A DNA stretch of 24,859 nucleotides from NCBI GenBank assembly GCA_934630485.1, contig CAKTWD010000012.1, forward strand, positions 1-24,859. Direction: 5' to 3'. The notes below the pieces were generated by a model that was not told the origin of the DNA, made no database searches, and saw only the letters and a list, made by a program, of their open reading frames with translations. Of the stretch, positions 13,517-20,968 are shown piece by piece. The position numbers were made by a program, and so were the translations under genes. Every line of letters begins with the position of its first letter. The stretch's first letter is position 1. This stretch comes from an uncultured Eggerthellaceae bacterium. Its GTDB lineage: Bacteria; Actinomycetota; Coriobacteriia; Coriobacteriales; Eggerthellaceae.

Positions 13517-13804
13517 ATGGCGAAATGTTGGGAAACGCGCGGATGCGATGAAGAGTGGCAGGGTCGCTGCCCTCATAACCTGGGCGACGACCTGTGTCCG
13601 TCGGACTGCATCAATACCATTTGCGATCGACCGACGCATGTGGTGGCAACCGATTTCGAGCTGTTGCTCAATCCTGACCGCGATTACGATCGCGCACCGA
13701 AAGAGGTGTGTCGCTCGTGCGAGTTCTTCCTGAAGTACGGTCCCGACGTCAAAGATCGCAAAGAGACGGACAAGCTGTACGGTGGCGCTCGTTTTTTGTT
13801 CTAG
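13517..13804 (+). CDS. Cys-rich small protein of unknown function (CWE..GC type)
   Basis: 95 aa, cytoplasmic by lack of signal or membrane segment. Eight cysteines: CWETRGC at the N-terminus, CPHN, CPSDCINTIC, and CRSCEFF near the C-terminus. The spacing suggests one or two zinc or iron-sulfur sites. The opening CWExxGC pattern resembles small Cys-rich (two-CW-like) modules found in Desulfobacterota and anaerobic Actinomycetota, sometimes attached to sensor proteins. The start is fixed by a consensus AAGGAGG (13505-13511) 5 nt before ATG 13517. Function is not known to me; possible roles are metal sensing or redox binding. Confidence 0.85.
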   Translation: MAKCWETRGCDEEWQGRCPHNLGDDLCPSDCINTICDRPTHVVATDFELLLNPDRDYDRAPKEVCRSCEFFLKYGPDVKDRKETDKLYGGARFLF

Positions 13805-13813
13805 CTTTTCTTG

Positions 13814-13839
13814 GCGCGCGCGGCGGGAGCCGTGCGCGC
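13814..13839 (+). terminator. Terminator-like hairpin before lgt
   Basis: 10-bp stem GCGCGCGCGG / CCGTGCGCGC (one G-U pair) with a 6-nt loop, 9 bp after the preceding stop. No T tract; the lgt -10 follows at once. Confidence 0.6.
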
Positions 13840-13848
13840 TGGTATCAT
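13840..13848 (+). promoter_or_regulatory. lgt: Extended -10 promoter of lgt
   Basis: TGGTATCAT fits TGnTAnnAT and directly follows the hairpin. It predicts a leader of about 70 nt before ATG 13928. Confidence 0.5.
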
Positions 13849-13927
13849 CCTTGTGGACGTGAACGGTTTTCAACAGCTGCTCAAGATACGGTTCGCCTAG
13901 TTTCGGGCGCTTTTCCAAGGATGACGA

Positions 13928-14749
13928 ATGCTGAATCAGATCTATCAAAGCCTTGATCCGGTTGCTATCTCTTTTGGGCCGGTGTGCATCAGGTGGTATG
14001 CGCTTGCCTACTTGGCAGGCTTTCTTTTTGCGGGGATTCTCATTTGGCGCCTGTCGAAGCGCTGGCAGCTTAAATTCGACGAGGATTCGCTCTTGACCAT
14101 CATCTTCTGCGTGATGATCGGCGTTATCGTGGGCGCCCGCTTGGGGTATTGCCTCTTCTACGGAAACGGGTACTATTGGGCGCACCCGTTGGAGATCCTG
14201 ATGCTCAATCAGGGTGGCATGAGCTTCCATGGCGGGCTGATCGGCGCGCTTCTTTCGGGCATCGCTGCGGCGAAGATGACCGGTATTCCGTATTTGACGC
14301 TGGCCGATATGGGTGTGGTTGCGGCTCCTATCGGCTTGTTCTTCGGTCGTTGCGCCAACTTCGTCAACGGCGAGCTGTGGGGCGCGGCCACCGATGTTCC
14401 GTGGGGCGTCGTCTTCGGTGGTTCGGCGGGCATGCTGCCCCGTCATCCATCTCAGCTGTATGAAGCCCTGCTTGAAGGTGTGCTGCTGTTCATCGTGCTG
14501 TTCGCGTTGTCGCGTAAGAAGCCGCCGTTCCCGCGCGGCACGCATTTGGGTGTGTTCCTTATCCTGTACGGACTGTGCAGGTTCCTGATCGAGTTCGTCC
14601 GCCAGCCCGACATTCAGCTGGGCTACCTTTTGGGGACGAATTGGCTGACGATGGGGCAGGTGCTCTCGTTGCCCTTGATCGCTGTCGGCATTGGCGTGCT
14701 TGTCTTTGCGCTAACGAAGAAGCTGCCGCAACAGGGGCTGCCTGAATAA
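13928..14749 (+). CDS. lgt: Phosphatidylglycerol-prolipoprotein diacylglyceryl transferase
   Basis: Integral membrane enzyme (273 aa, about seven transmembrane helices) that adds diacylglycerol from phosphatidylglycerol to the lipobox Cys of prelipoproteins, the first step of lipoprotein maturation. Seen: IRWYALAYLAGF in the first helices, the GARLGY segment, the SFHGGLIGA motif with its conserved His, and the Lgt signature GRCANFVNGELWG (from Gly140), with Arg141, Asn144 and Glu149. HPSQLYEALLEG and FLIEFVRQPD follow. ATG 13928 has CCAAGG about 8 nt upstream. A client in this window is the lipoprotein at 20071. Confidence 0.97.
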   Translation: MLNQIYQSLDPVAISFGPVCIRWYALAYLAGFLFAGILIWRLSKRWQLKFDEDSLLTIIFCVMIGVIVGARLGYCLFYGNGYYWAHPLEILMLNQGGMSFHGGLIGALLSGIAAAKMTGIPYLTLADMGVVAAPIGLFFGRCANFVNGELWGAATDVPWGVVFGGSAGMLPRHPSQLYEALLEGVLLFIVLFALSRKKPPFPRGTHLGVFLILYGLCRFLIEFVRQPDIQLGYLLGTNWLTMGQVLSLPLIAVGIGVLVFALTKKLPQQGLPE

Positions 14750-14776
14750 ACTAAGCGAAACGGTCATGACAGAAAT

Positions 14777-14803
14777 AGAGCCCGCCTCAGTGAGGCGGGC
14801 TCT
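14777..14803. terminator. Bidirectional terminator between lgt and the MFS-CBS gene
   Basis: Perfect 12-bp stem AGAGCCCGCCTC / GAGGCGGGCTCT with a 3-nt loop. It lies between convergent genes. The minus-strand side is followed by ATTTCTG; the plus side by GCTGCGTTTG. Confidence 0.88.
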
Positions 14804-14834
14804 GCTGCGTTTGCGGGTGCTTTGGCGAGAGCGG

Positions 14835-16775
14835 CTAGTGCTTCATGCCTTCAAGCATCTGCTCGGCGGTGGCAAGCGTGTTGATGATGTTGCGGCGGGA
14901 AAGCGTTCCGACCACGCGGCCGTCTTTCACAACGGGTACCTTCTTGATGCGGCGCTCGGCCAGGGTGTTGAATGCAGTTTCGGCGTCTTCGCCCACGCCC
15001 ATTGCGATAACTTTCTTGGTGGCAAGGCGCATGACGTTCAGATCCAGCATGGTGGACAAACGCGTCCAGAAGTCCTCGTTCTCGACGATGCGGTAGTAGT
15101 TCGTGGCATCGTTGTAGTTGCCGCTTTCGTTCGAGAGGTATTTCATGATATCGCCGTCTGAAATGAAGGCGACCAGCTTGTTGTTGGCATCCACGATGGG
15201 CAGGCCGCTGGTTTCGGTTACGCGCATGGCATCGACGGCATCGCGGATAGTGGCGGTGTCATGGATGACGTTCGGTTCGGGGTTCATGACGTCGGCAACG
15301 AAGAACGGACGGTCGACGCCGGGAATGCCGTGGTTTTTCTCTTTCTCGGCCAGTTCGGCGAGTTTCGCCTTGCGTTGCGCGTCGACGGCTTCATCAGCCT
15401 TGGTGTCGCGCACGAAGAATAGGATGCCCAAAACGACGCAGGCAAGCATGATGGCCATACCGCAGAACGACGTGTGAACGCCTGCATAGGTTACCTGCAG
15501 CGCAGTTGCGTCGGCGGGGACGAACAGATGACCCAAGGCAGTCAGGCTTACGATGAACGCCGTACCGACGGAGATGCCGACCTGGTTGGTGGTGGAAGAA
15601 AGGGCATTGGCGTGCTGAACGACCTTGTTGTCAAGCGAATTCACGCCCCAGGTGTTCAGCGGGGTGGACAGGAACTGAATGCCGATGGACATAGTGGAGT
15701 ACACCACGGTCACCATGAGAATGGACATGTCCATGTTGAATGTGGTGACGCCGAATGCGCCCAAGCCAAGCACGCAGGCGCCGAAAACGGTGACGCCGCG
15801 CACGCCGGTGCTGTCGAACAGCCTGCCGGCGATAAGGCCGCAGATGGCGCCGATAACCGCGCCAGGCAGCATCAGCAAGCCCGAAACCGTGGCGGATTGC
15901 CCCATGACCTGCTGCACGTAAATGGGAAGAACGACCTCGGAGCCGATCATGGATGCCTGGAGCAAGCCGATGAGGATGACGGCAGTGCGGAACTTGCGGC
16001 TGGAAAGAACCTGAATGCGAAGAACCGGGACTTCCAGCTTGAACTGGCGGCGGCAGAAGATCGCGAGCACGATCAGGCCGAAGACGATAAGCACCAGCGG
16101 CACGGCGATGTTCTCGGCCGTGGTGGACGACGAGATGCCGTACAGCAGGCTGAGCATGCCCGCGAGCAGCATGGCCACGGAGGGCACGTCGAACGGGACC
16201 CTCTCGAAGCCCTCGAAGTTCTTCAGGAACTTGAATGCAGGGATCATTACCAGCACGCAGATGACGGCAATGACCACGAACAGCATGCGCCAGCCAACTG
16301 AGTCAACCAACACGCCCGAAAGGGTGGGGCCGATTGCGGGCGCGAATGAGATCATCAGACCGACTATGCCCATAGCCGCACCGCGTTGCTCGCGCGGGAA
16401 CACCAGAAGGATGAGCGTGAACACCATGGGCATGATGATGCCGGTGGCGCATGCCATCATGACGCGGCCAAGAAGAATGACCTCGAAGTTCGGCGCGCAC
16501 GCGGCGATGATGCACGAGATGCAGAACCAGCCGATGCCGCCGATGAACAGCTTGCGCGTGCTGAAACGACCCACGAAGAAGGCGTTCAGTGGGATGACGA
16601 CAGCTTCAACCAAAGAATAGGCGCTGGTCAGCCACTGTACCGTGGTGGCATCAACCCCGGTGTCGCGCATGATGTGCGGTAATGCCGGAGACAGCAACGT
16701 TGCGTTGAGGATCACCAGGATTGCTCCCGAGAGCAAAACGGCAACCATGATCTTTTGATTCCTATCCAAACCCAT
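14835..16775 (-). CDS. DHA2-family MFS transporter fused to two C-terminal CBS domains
   Basis: 646-aa membrane transporter. Residues 1-465 form an MFS domain of about 14 helices, EmrB/QacA-like: an N-terminal ILNATLLSPALPHIM segment, QWLTSAYSLVEA, and the antiporter motif C region GPTLSGVLVD. The family exports drugs or other compounds by proton exchange. A charged linker (about 466-492) leads to CBS1 (493-547, VADVMNPEPNVIHDTATIRD...SDGDIMKYL) and CBS2 (about 582-634, KKVIAMGVGEDAETAFNTL...SRRNIINTL), separated by an insert containing FWTRLSTML. CBS pairs usually bind adenine nucleotides, so transport may be gated by energy state or a nucleotide signal. The start ATG 16775 has AGGAG 12 nt upstream, a little far. 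Substrate unknown. Confidence 0.92.
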   Translation of the reverse strand: MGLDRNQKIMVAVLLSGAILVILNATLLSPALPHIMRDTGVDATTVQWLTSAYSLVEAVVIPLNAFFVGRFSTRKLFIGGIGWFCISCIIAACAPNFEVILLGRVMMACATGIIMPMVFTLILLVFPREQRGAAMGIVGLMISFAPAIGPTLSGVLVDSVGWRMLFVVIAVICVLVMIPAFKFLKNFEGFERVPFDVPSVAMLLAGMLSLLYGISSSTTAENIAVPLVLIVFGLIVLAIFCRRQFKLEVPVLRIQVLSSRKFRTAVILIGLLQASMIGSEVVLPIYVQQVMGQSATVSGLLMLPGAVIGAICGLIAGRLFDSTGVRGVTVFGACVLGLGAFGVTTFNMDMSILMVTVVYSTMSIGIQFLSTPLNTWGVNSLDNKVVQHANALSSTTNQVGISVGTAFIVSLTALGHLFVPADATALQVTYAGVHTSFCGMAIMLACVVLGILFFVRDTKADEAVDAQRKAKLAELAEKEKNHGIPGVDRPFFVADVMNPEPNVIHDTATIRDAVDAMRVTETSGLPIVDANNKLVAFISDGDIMKYLSNESGNYNDATNYYRIVENEDFWTRLSTMLDLNVMRLATKKVIAMGVGEDAETAFNTLAERRIKKVPVVKDGRVVGTLSRRNIINTLATAEQMLEGMKH

Positions 16776-17214
16776 AAACGTTCAATGCTCCTAACTTAGC
16801 TTTCGAAAGATATTCGATTGTGCATTGATATGGGGCGCCTTATGCGGTCGCCCAGGTGTCTGCGAGAGTCGTGCGCCGTATTGATTGCGGCGGAGCGAAA
16901 CGATGCGAACCGCAGCTTGATCGCATCGGGGATAGCACGCAAAAAACAGGTGCTTTGACAGTATAGTTGGGCACTGCGACTGCGTAGGAAAACGCCCAAA
17001 TAAAGCCCCGAACAATTCCAAAGTCAAGAAACCTGTTCGAAATTCTTCAGACCCCAGGGCTTGCGGAAGGCGGGCCGCTGCCATGTTACCTTACCGTAAA
17101 CATACCCAACTGAAAAATAAGCCACACATGAGGATAAATGGACTATACTAAAGAAGAAACAAGGGCTTTGCTTCAGCAAGGCGGAATGAGGCAGTGTTTT
17201 AGGAGGTTGATCGT
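16776..17214. other. Divergent intergenic region between the MFS-CBS and HdeD-like genes
   Basis: 439 bp without a credible gene. On the minus strand TATACT (16965-16960) may be a -10 for the MFS gene with a long leader. ATGTTACCTTACCGTAAACAT (17083-17103, shown here only for position; arms ATGTT/AACAT and TTAC/GTAA) is an imperfect 21-bp palindrome that could be a repressor site. A stem-loop GCTTTGC/GCAAGGC lies in the leader of the plus-strand gene near 17165-17182. The rest is unexplained. Confidence 0.4.
17121..17149 (+). promoter_or_regulatory. Candidate promoter of the HdeD-like gene
   Basis: GCCACA (17121-17126), 17-bp spacer, TATACT (17144-17149). Predicted start near 17156 and a leader of about 58 nt. 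The -10 is good; the -35 matches 3 of 6. Confidence 0.5.
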
Positions 17215-17739
17215 ATGGCCGAGGTCAAGCGTCACGATTGGGGACTTATCGTATCGGGTGTTCTTCTTGTGGTCCTTGCTTGTCTGATCACGGCATTCCC
17301 AGGTTTTACGATGGCGACGATAACCACCATCGTCGGCATCGGTTTCATCATTGCCGGAGTGTTCTCGATGGTGGGCTACACGCGTTTCGCTCGCTTCGCT
17401 CGTCCTTCGGGCTGGATGATCGCCTACGGCGTGCTCGATTTCATCTTGGGCATGATGTTCGTTTTGCAGCCCGTGCTTCTGGCCGACGTGATCTCGTGGA
17501 TGGTCGGCTTCTTCGTGTTGGCGTTCGGCATCTTCGAGATTGTTGCCGCAGTTAAGCTTCACGCCGTCGGTTTGGGCCTGTGGGGCTGGATGATCTTCTC
17601 GGGTATCGTCGATATCCTGTGCGGCGTGATCTTCTTCGTGTGGCCCGCGATGCTTGCCATCTTCCTTGCCGTGTTCGTGATCATGCGCGGTCTTTCGCTT
17701 ATCGTGTACGGCTGGAAGGTTGACACGATCATTCTTTAG
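17215..17739 (+). CDS. HdeD/DUF308-family membrane protein
   Basis: 174-aa integral membrane protein with six predicted helices arranged as three repeated hairpins: GLIVSGVLLVVLACLITAFPG, then TIVGIGFIIAGVFSMVGY, GWMIAYGVLDFILGMMFVLQP, WMVGFFVLAFGIFEIVAA, GWMIFSGIVDILCGVIFFVWP and FVIMRGLSLIVYG. The repeated 'G..dillGi..l..P' turn is characteristic of HdeD, known from acid resistance in E. coli; function elsewhere is undefined. The start is fixed by AGGAGG (17201-17206). It stands alone between two minus-strand transporters. Confidence 0.85.
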   Translation: MAEVKRHDWGLIVSGVLLVVLACLITAFPGFTMATITTIVGIGFIIAGVFSMVGYTRFARFARPSGWMIAYGVLDFILGMMFVLQPVLLADVISWMVGFFVLAFGIFEIVAAVKLHAVGLGLWGWMIFSGIVDILCGVIFFVWPAMLAIFLAVFVIMRGLSLIVYGWKVDTIIL

Positions 17740-17762
17740 AAGCCGCCATGGGGGTTCGTCGT

Positions 17763-18530
17763 TTAGAAAATGCCCGTTAGGTCGCCGATCACGCGGATGA
17801 AGAACACGACCAAAACGGTGACCATGACGGGTTTCACGATCTTTGAGCCGCCCTTGTCGAACGACTTCGAGCCCAGGTAGTTGCCGGCGATGTTGAACGC
17901 GCCCGCAAGAAGACCCAAGGGGATCAGGGCGGTTCCGTTTACCAGGAACACGATAAGCGCCGAGGTGTTCGTGGTCATGTTGATTGCCTTCGTGGTGCCG
18001 TTCGCGCGAGTTAGGTTCATGTGCGCGAACGCGGTTAGGGCAAGCAGCAGGAACGTGCCCGTGCCCGGGCCGTAGAAGCCGTCGTATACGCCCACCGCAA
18101 GTGAGACGCCCATGCCGATAAGGATCATCTTCTTCATGGGGGGCTCTTCGCCTTCGGCTTTGAAAGCCTTGTCGCGCATGACGTAGGCGGCGATAAGAGG
18201 CAGGATGACCAGCATGGCAACCTTCAAATAAAAGTCGCTGATCAGAAGGGTAAGCTGTGCTCCGGCGGTGCTTCCAATGAAGGCTGCGGGAATGCAGGGC
18301 AGGGCGATCTTCCAGGGGACGTAGCCGTTTTTGGCGAAACGGAACGTGGTCAGGCCCGTTCCCATGCAGGCGCTGAGCTTGTTGGTGGCGATGGCCGTGT
18401 GCGCCGGAAGGCCCGCGATCATGTAGGCCGGCAGTGAGATCAGGCCGCCACCGCCCGCGATTGCGTCGATAAAGCCCGCGATGAAGACGAGCGGCAAGAT
18501 GATCAGGCATTGCATGGGGTCGAAAGGCAT
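17763..18530 (-). CDS. TauE/SafE-family (TSUP) permease
   Basis: 255-aa membrane protein with about eight helices, of the family linked to export or uptake of sulfite, sulfoacetate and related sulfur or organic anions. The two inverted halves each carry a signature: AGGGGLISLPAYMIAGLPAHTAIATNK near residues 19-45 and DGFYGPGTGTFLLLAL in the second half, with ATNKLSACMGT and NMTTNTSALIVF. The start at 18530 is chosen because GGAG lies 8 nt upstream; longer frames on this strand run into the divergent promoter region. It is convergent with the HdeD-like gene (23-bp gap, no clear terminator) and divergent from the ferredoxin gene. Substrate cannot be inferred. Confidence 0.9.
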   Translation of the reverse strand: MPFDPMQCLIILPLVFIAGFIDAIAGGGGLISLPAYMIAGLPAHTAIATNKLSACMGTGLTTFRFAKNGYVPWKIALPCIPAAFIGSTAGAQLTLLISDFYLKVAMLVILPLIAAYVMRDKAFKAEGEEPPMKKMILIGMGVSLAVGVYDGFYGPGTGTFLLLALTAFAHMNLTRANGTTKAINMTTNTSALIVFLVNGTALIPLGLLAGAFNIAGNYLGSKSFDKGGSKIVKPVMVTVLVVFFIRVIGDLTGIF

Positions 18531-18676
18531 GGGCTTGCTCCGGTTGCGTGTTTGGGCTCTTGCGCATGGTCTGGCGCTGCCCGAAGGCGAGCCAGGGCTT
18601 GATTTGCGCAAGGGTGAATTCTACCGCGCCGTATGCGGCGCAATGGGGCGATCGCTGCGATTCCATCGTTTGACGC

Positions 18677-18685
18677 TGGTATACT
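18677..18685 (+). promoter_or_regulatory. Extended -10 promoter of the ferredoxin fusion gene
   Basis: TGGTATACT fits TGnTATAAT with one mismatch. Transcription would start near 18692, about 19 nt before ATG 18711. A 6-bp hairpin (GCGCCG/CGGCGC, 18626-18641) lies upstream. Confidence 0.55.
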
Positions 18686-18710
18686 TCCGTTTCGAAAGCG
18701 AGGTGCGCCC

Positions 18711-19862
18711 ATGCCCAGCGTGAACGACTTGGTCGATGTTGCAGAATCTTTAGATAAGCGCCGTGTGATTGTCCTGCAGGACAGCTGCGTGGCCGTGCGT
18801 AATAGGAACGCCCATTGCAGGGCGTGCGTCGAAGTTTGCCCAAACGATGCGATATCGGTCGATCGAAACAAAATCAAGCTGGCCACGACCCGCTGCGTCG
18901 ATTGCGGACTGTGCGTGACGGCGTGCCCGACCGAGGCGATTCGCGCCATCGAGCCCACGGCTTCGCAGCTTGCCCAGCAGCTTTCAGCAGCGCGTGAAGC
19001 GAACGATGGCCTTGCCGCGGTGGCATGCGCGCGTATGGCTGCGCGTCAGGTTGCCGACCCCGGCAGGTTCGCCGAGGTTCCCTGTTTCGGGCGTTTGGCG
19101 GCGGTTGACCTGTTTTCTCCGATCGCCGATGGTGCCACGGGGGTGCTGCTGATTGACGGCGGTTGCTCGTCGTGCAAATACGGTTTCGTGAGCGAGACGG
19201 TTGATGCTGCGGTTGACTCCGCCAACCAGGTGCTTGCTGCGGGCGGGCTTGGTGCTCGCGTTCAGCGTGTAAGCGAGTTCCCCGAAACGATGCTCGTTTC
19301 CGAAACCGAAGGCGTGTTCGGTTCGACCAGGCGAGGCTTTCTTGCCGACACGATGCGCTCGGCGCGCGATATCGCCGCCACGGCGGCGGATACGGCCATC
19401 AAGAAGGAGCTCGGCCTTGGCGAGAACGATGCCATCGGTCGCCGCTTGCATGTTTCTGACGAAGGCACGCTGCCGAACATTCCCGTTCCGGGGCACGAAT
19501 CTGCGCTGAACGCCTTGTACGCGATTGCGGGGGAGGCAGATTTCCAGGGCGACGCGTCCGCGGCGGGCGAGGGTGGTCCGGCGATAGTTGATCTGCCATT
19601 CTTCGGTGCCGTCGACATCGACGTCAACAAGTGCAACGCATGCGGGATGTGCGCCGTGTTCTGCCCGACCTCGGCGATAAAGCGCCCGCCTTCAAGCGAC
19701 GAGTTCTCGACGCGGTCGAAAGTGCTGGAGTTCAGCGCCAGTGATTGCGTGCAATGCGGCTTGTGCCAAGACGTTTGCTGGAAGAAAAGCATCACGTTGC
19801 GCGCGCCCATCACGGCCGACGAGCTGTTCTCGTTCGAGCCCCACATTTTCCGCTTGAGGTAA
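18711..19862 (+). CDS. Four-cluster ferredoxin with central MvhD/FlpD-like segment
   Basis: 383-aa cytoplasmic electron carrier. Cluster site 1: Cys26, Cys36, Cys39, Cys43 (CRACVEVCP), with the usual first Cys position (33) Asn, so Cys26 or another ligand must substitute. Site 2: Cys62, 65, 68, 72 (CVDCGLCVTACP). The middle (about 100-180) reads VPCFGRLAAVD...DGATGVLLIDGGCSSCKYG with Cys106, 125, 152 and 155; this follows the MvhD/FlpD pattern (CxGR, GADGV, GC..C.Y) of hydrogenase and heterodisulfide reductase complexes. Site 3: Cys308, 311, 314, 318 (CNACGMCAVFCP). Site 4: Cys346, 349, 352, 356 (CVQCGLCQDVC). GAGGTG precedes ATG 18711. No signal peptide or membrane helix. It stands alone; partner oxidoreductases are not in the window. 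Confidence 0.85.
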   Translation: MPSVNDLVDVAESLDKRRVIVLQDSCVAVRNRNAHCRACVEVCPNDAISVDRNKIKLATTRCVDCGLCVTACPTEAIRAIEPTASQLAQQLSAAREANDGLAAVACARMAARQVADPGRFAEVPCFGRLAAVDLFSPIADGATGVLLIDGGCSSCKYGFVSETVDAAVDSANQVLAAGGLGARVQRVSEFPETMLVSETEGVFGSTRRGFLADTMRSARDIAATAADTAIKKELGLGENDAIGRRLHVSDEGTLPNIPVPGHESALNALYAIAGEADFQGDASAAGEGGPAIVDLPFFGAVDIDVNKCNACGMCAVFCPTSAIKRPPSSDEFSTRSKVLEFSASDCVQCGLCQDVCWKKSITLRAPITADELFSFEPHIFRLR

Positions 19863-19885
19863 CGACCGCGCGTCTGTGTTTGCGC

Positions 19886-19899
19886 AACGGCTAGCCGTT
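19886..19899. repeat. 14-bp perfect palindrome AACGGCTAGCCGTT
   Basis: Lies 24 bp after the ferredoxin stop and about 45 bp before the -35 of the ABC transporter promoter. It could be a weak terminator stem or a regulator site; no T tract follows. Confidence 0.5.
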
Positions 19900-19942
19900 C
19901 ACGGCTTCTGGGTGGCTATTGTTTCCATTTTCGCAACTTCGC

Positions 19943-19970
19943 TTGAGCTTGCGAGCCCGTATGTTATACT
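19943..19970 (+). promoter_or_regulatory. Promoter of the amino-acid ABC transporter
   Basis: TTGAGC (19943-19948), 16-bp spacer, TATACT (19965-19970) preceded by TGT, forming an extended -10. Predicted start near 19977. The leader (about 94 nt) begins with CACT/AGTG and a repeated AGTGA-TTTAGTGAAT segment that might be an operator. Confidence 0.6.
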
Positions 19971-20070
19971 CGCAATCGCTTTAGCACTCTAAAGTGATTT
20001 AGTGAATCGATAGAAGTTCGAGCACGGGTTGACTGCCGAGCAAGGCGCTGCCCGGCAAGAAGGAGACAAC

Positions 20071-20928
20071 ATGAAGAAGTTCAAGCTCTTGGCTGCTGTC
20101 GCAACCACGCTGGCCTTGGCTGCGTTTGCACTTGCCGGCTGCGGCTCGCAGGCTTCCTCCGGCGCATCCGCTAGCGCTCAGGGAAGCTCTTCCGCCAGCT
20201 CGTCTGCAACCAAAACCCTCATCGTCGGTTTCGACTCCGCTTACCCGCCGTACGGCTTCGTCGGCGACGACGGCAACTATACCGGCTTCGATCTTGACCT
20301 TGCCAAGGAAGTCGCCGACCGCAACGGTTGGGACTTCAAGGCCGACCCCATCGACTGGGACGCTAAGGACGCCCTGCTCAACGCCGGCAACATCAACTGC
20401 ATTTGGAACGGCTTCACCATGGAAGGCCGCGAGGGCGACTACACCTTCTCCGAGCCGTACATGCTCAACGAGCAGGTCGTCGTGGTGAAGAAGGGCAGCA
20501 ACATCGCTTCGCTGGCCGACCTTTCCGGCAAAACCGTCATGACTCAGGTCGACTCCGCTGCTCTTTCCGTTCTTGAGGATCCCGAGGGCAAGGCCGAGCT
20601 TGCAGCTACCTTCGCCGGCGGCGCTGCCCAGACCATCGGCGACTACAACAACGCTTTCATGCAGCTTGATTCCGGCATGGTCGACGCCGTTGCATGCGAC
20701 CTGTCCATCGCTCAGTACCAGATCGCTCAGACCGGCGACAAGTACGTTCAGCTTGACGAGAGCCTTTCCAAGGAGCACTACGCCGTTGGTTTCAAGAAGG
20801 GCGACACCGAGCTTGCCAACACCGTCACCGAGACCCTGAAGGCAATGTACGAGGACGGCACCATCCAGAAGCTCTGCGAGAAGTACGCCGACTACGGCTT
20901 GTCCTTCGACAACTGGATCTTGAAGTAG
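20071..20928 (+). CDS. Amino-acid ABC transporter substrate-binding lipoprotein
   Basis: 285-aa extracellular solute-binding protein (family 3) anchored in the membrane. The signal peptide ends in lipobox LAGC, with lipidated Cys24, followed by a Ser/Ala-rich linker. The binding domain shows GFDSAYPPYGFVGDDG, GFDLDLAKEVADR, IWNGFTMEGREGDYTFSEPY and a C-terminal KLCEKYADYGLSFD, typical of polar amino-acid binding proteins. Substrate (for example glutamine, arginine or cystine) cannot be decided by eye. ATG 20071 follows AAGGAG. First gene of the importer, separated from the permease by strong hairpins that should raise its expression over the others. Needs Lgt (13928) for maturation. Confidence 0.95.
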   Translation: MKKFKLLAAVATTLALAAFALAGCGSQASSGASASAQGSSSASSSATKTLIVGFDSAYPPYGFVGDDGNYTGFDLDLAKEVADRNGWDFKADPIDWDAKDALLNAGNINCIWNGFTMEGREGDYTFSEPYMLNEQVVVVKKGSNIASLADLSGKTVMTQVDSAALSVLEDPEGKAELAATFAGGAAQTIGDYNNAFMQLDSGMVDAVACDLSIAQYQIAQTGDKYVQLDESLSKEHYAVGFKKGDTELANTVTETLKAMYEDGTIQKLCEKYADYGLSFDNWILK

Positions 20929-20935
20929 CACTCAC

Positions 20936-20955
20936 TTGGTCGTTTGATCGACCAA
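20936..20955 (+). terminator. First hairpin after the binding-protein gene
   Basis: 7-bp stem TTGGTCG / CGACCAA with loop TTTGAT, 8 bp after the stop. Probably stabilises the 3' end of the binding-protein message. Confidence 0.55.
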
Positions 20956-20968
20956 CATCGTGGAATGA

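Noticed and set aside
16955..16960. Perfect TTGACA on the plus strand
   Set aside because: No -10 at suitable spacing (GACTGC at 17 bp) and no gene nearby downstream on that strand.
16791..17084. 97-codon minus-strand frame upstream of the MFS-CBS gene
   Set aside because: No ribosome site, no family resemblance, and composition unlike nearby genes.
18670..18685. TTGACG followed by TATACT as a -35/-10 pair
   Set aside because: Spacing is only 4 bp; the TATACT is better read as an extended -10.
17173..18843. Long minus-strand frame (556 codons) across the HdeD-like, TauE and ferredoxin genes
   Set aside because: Overlaps three recognised genes in other frames; the product is His/Arg-rich and matches nothing.
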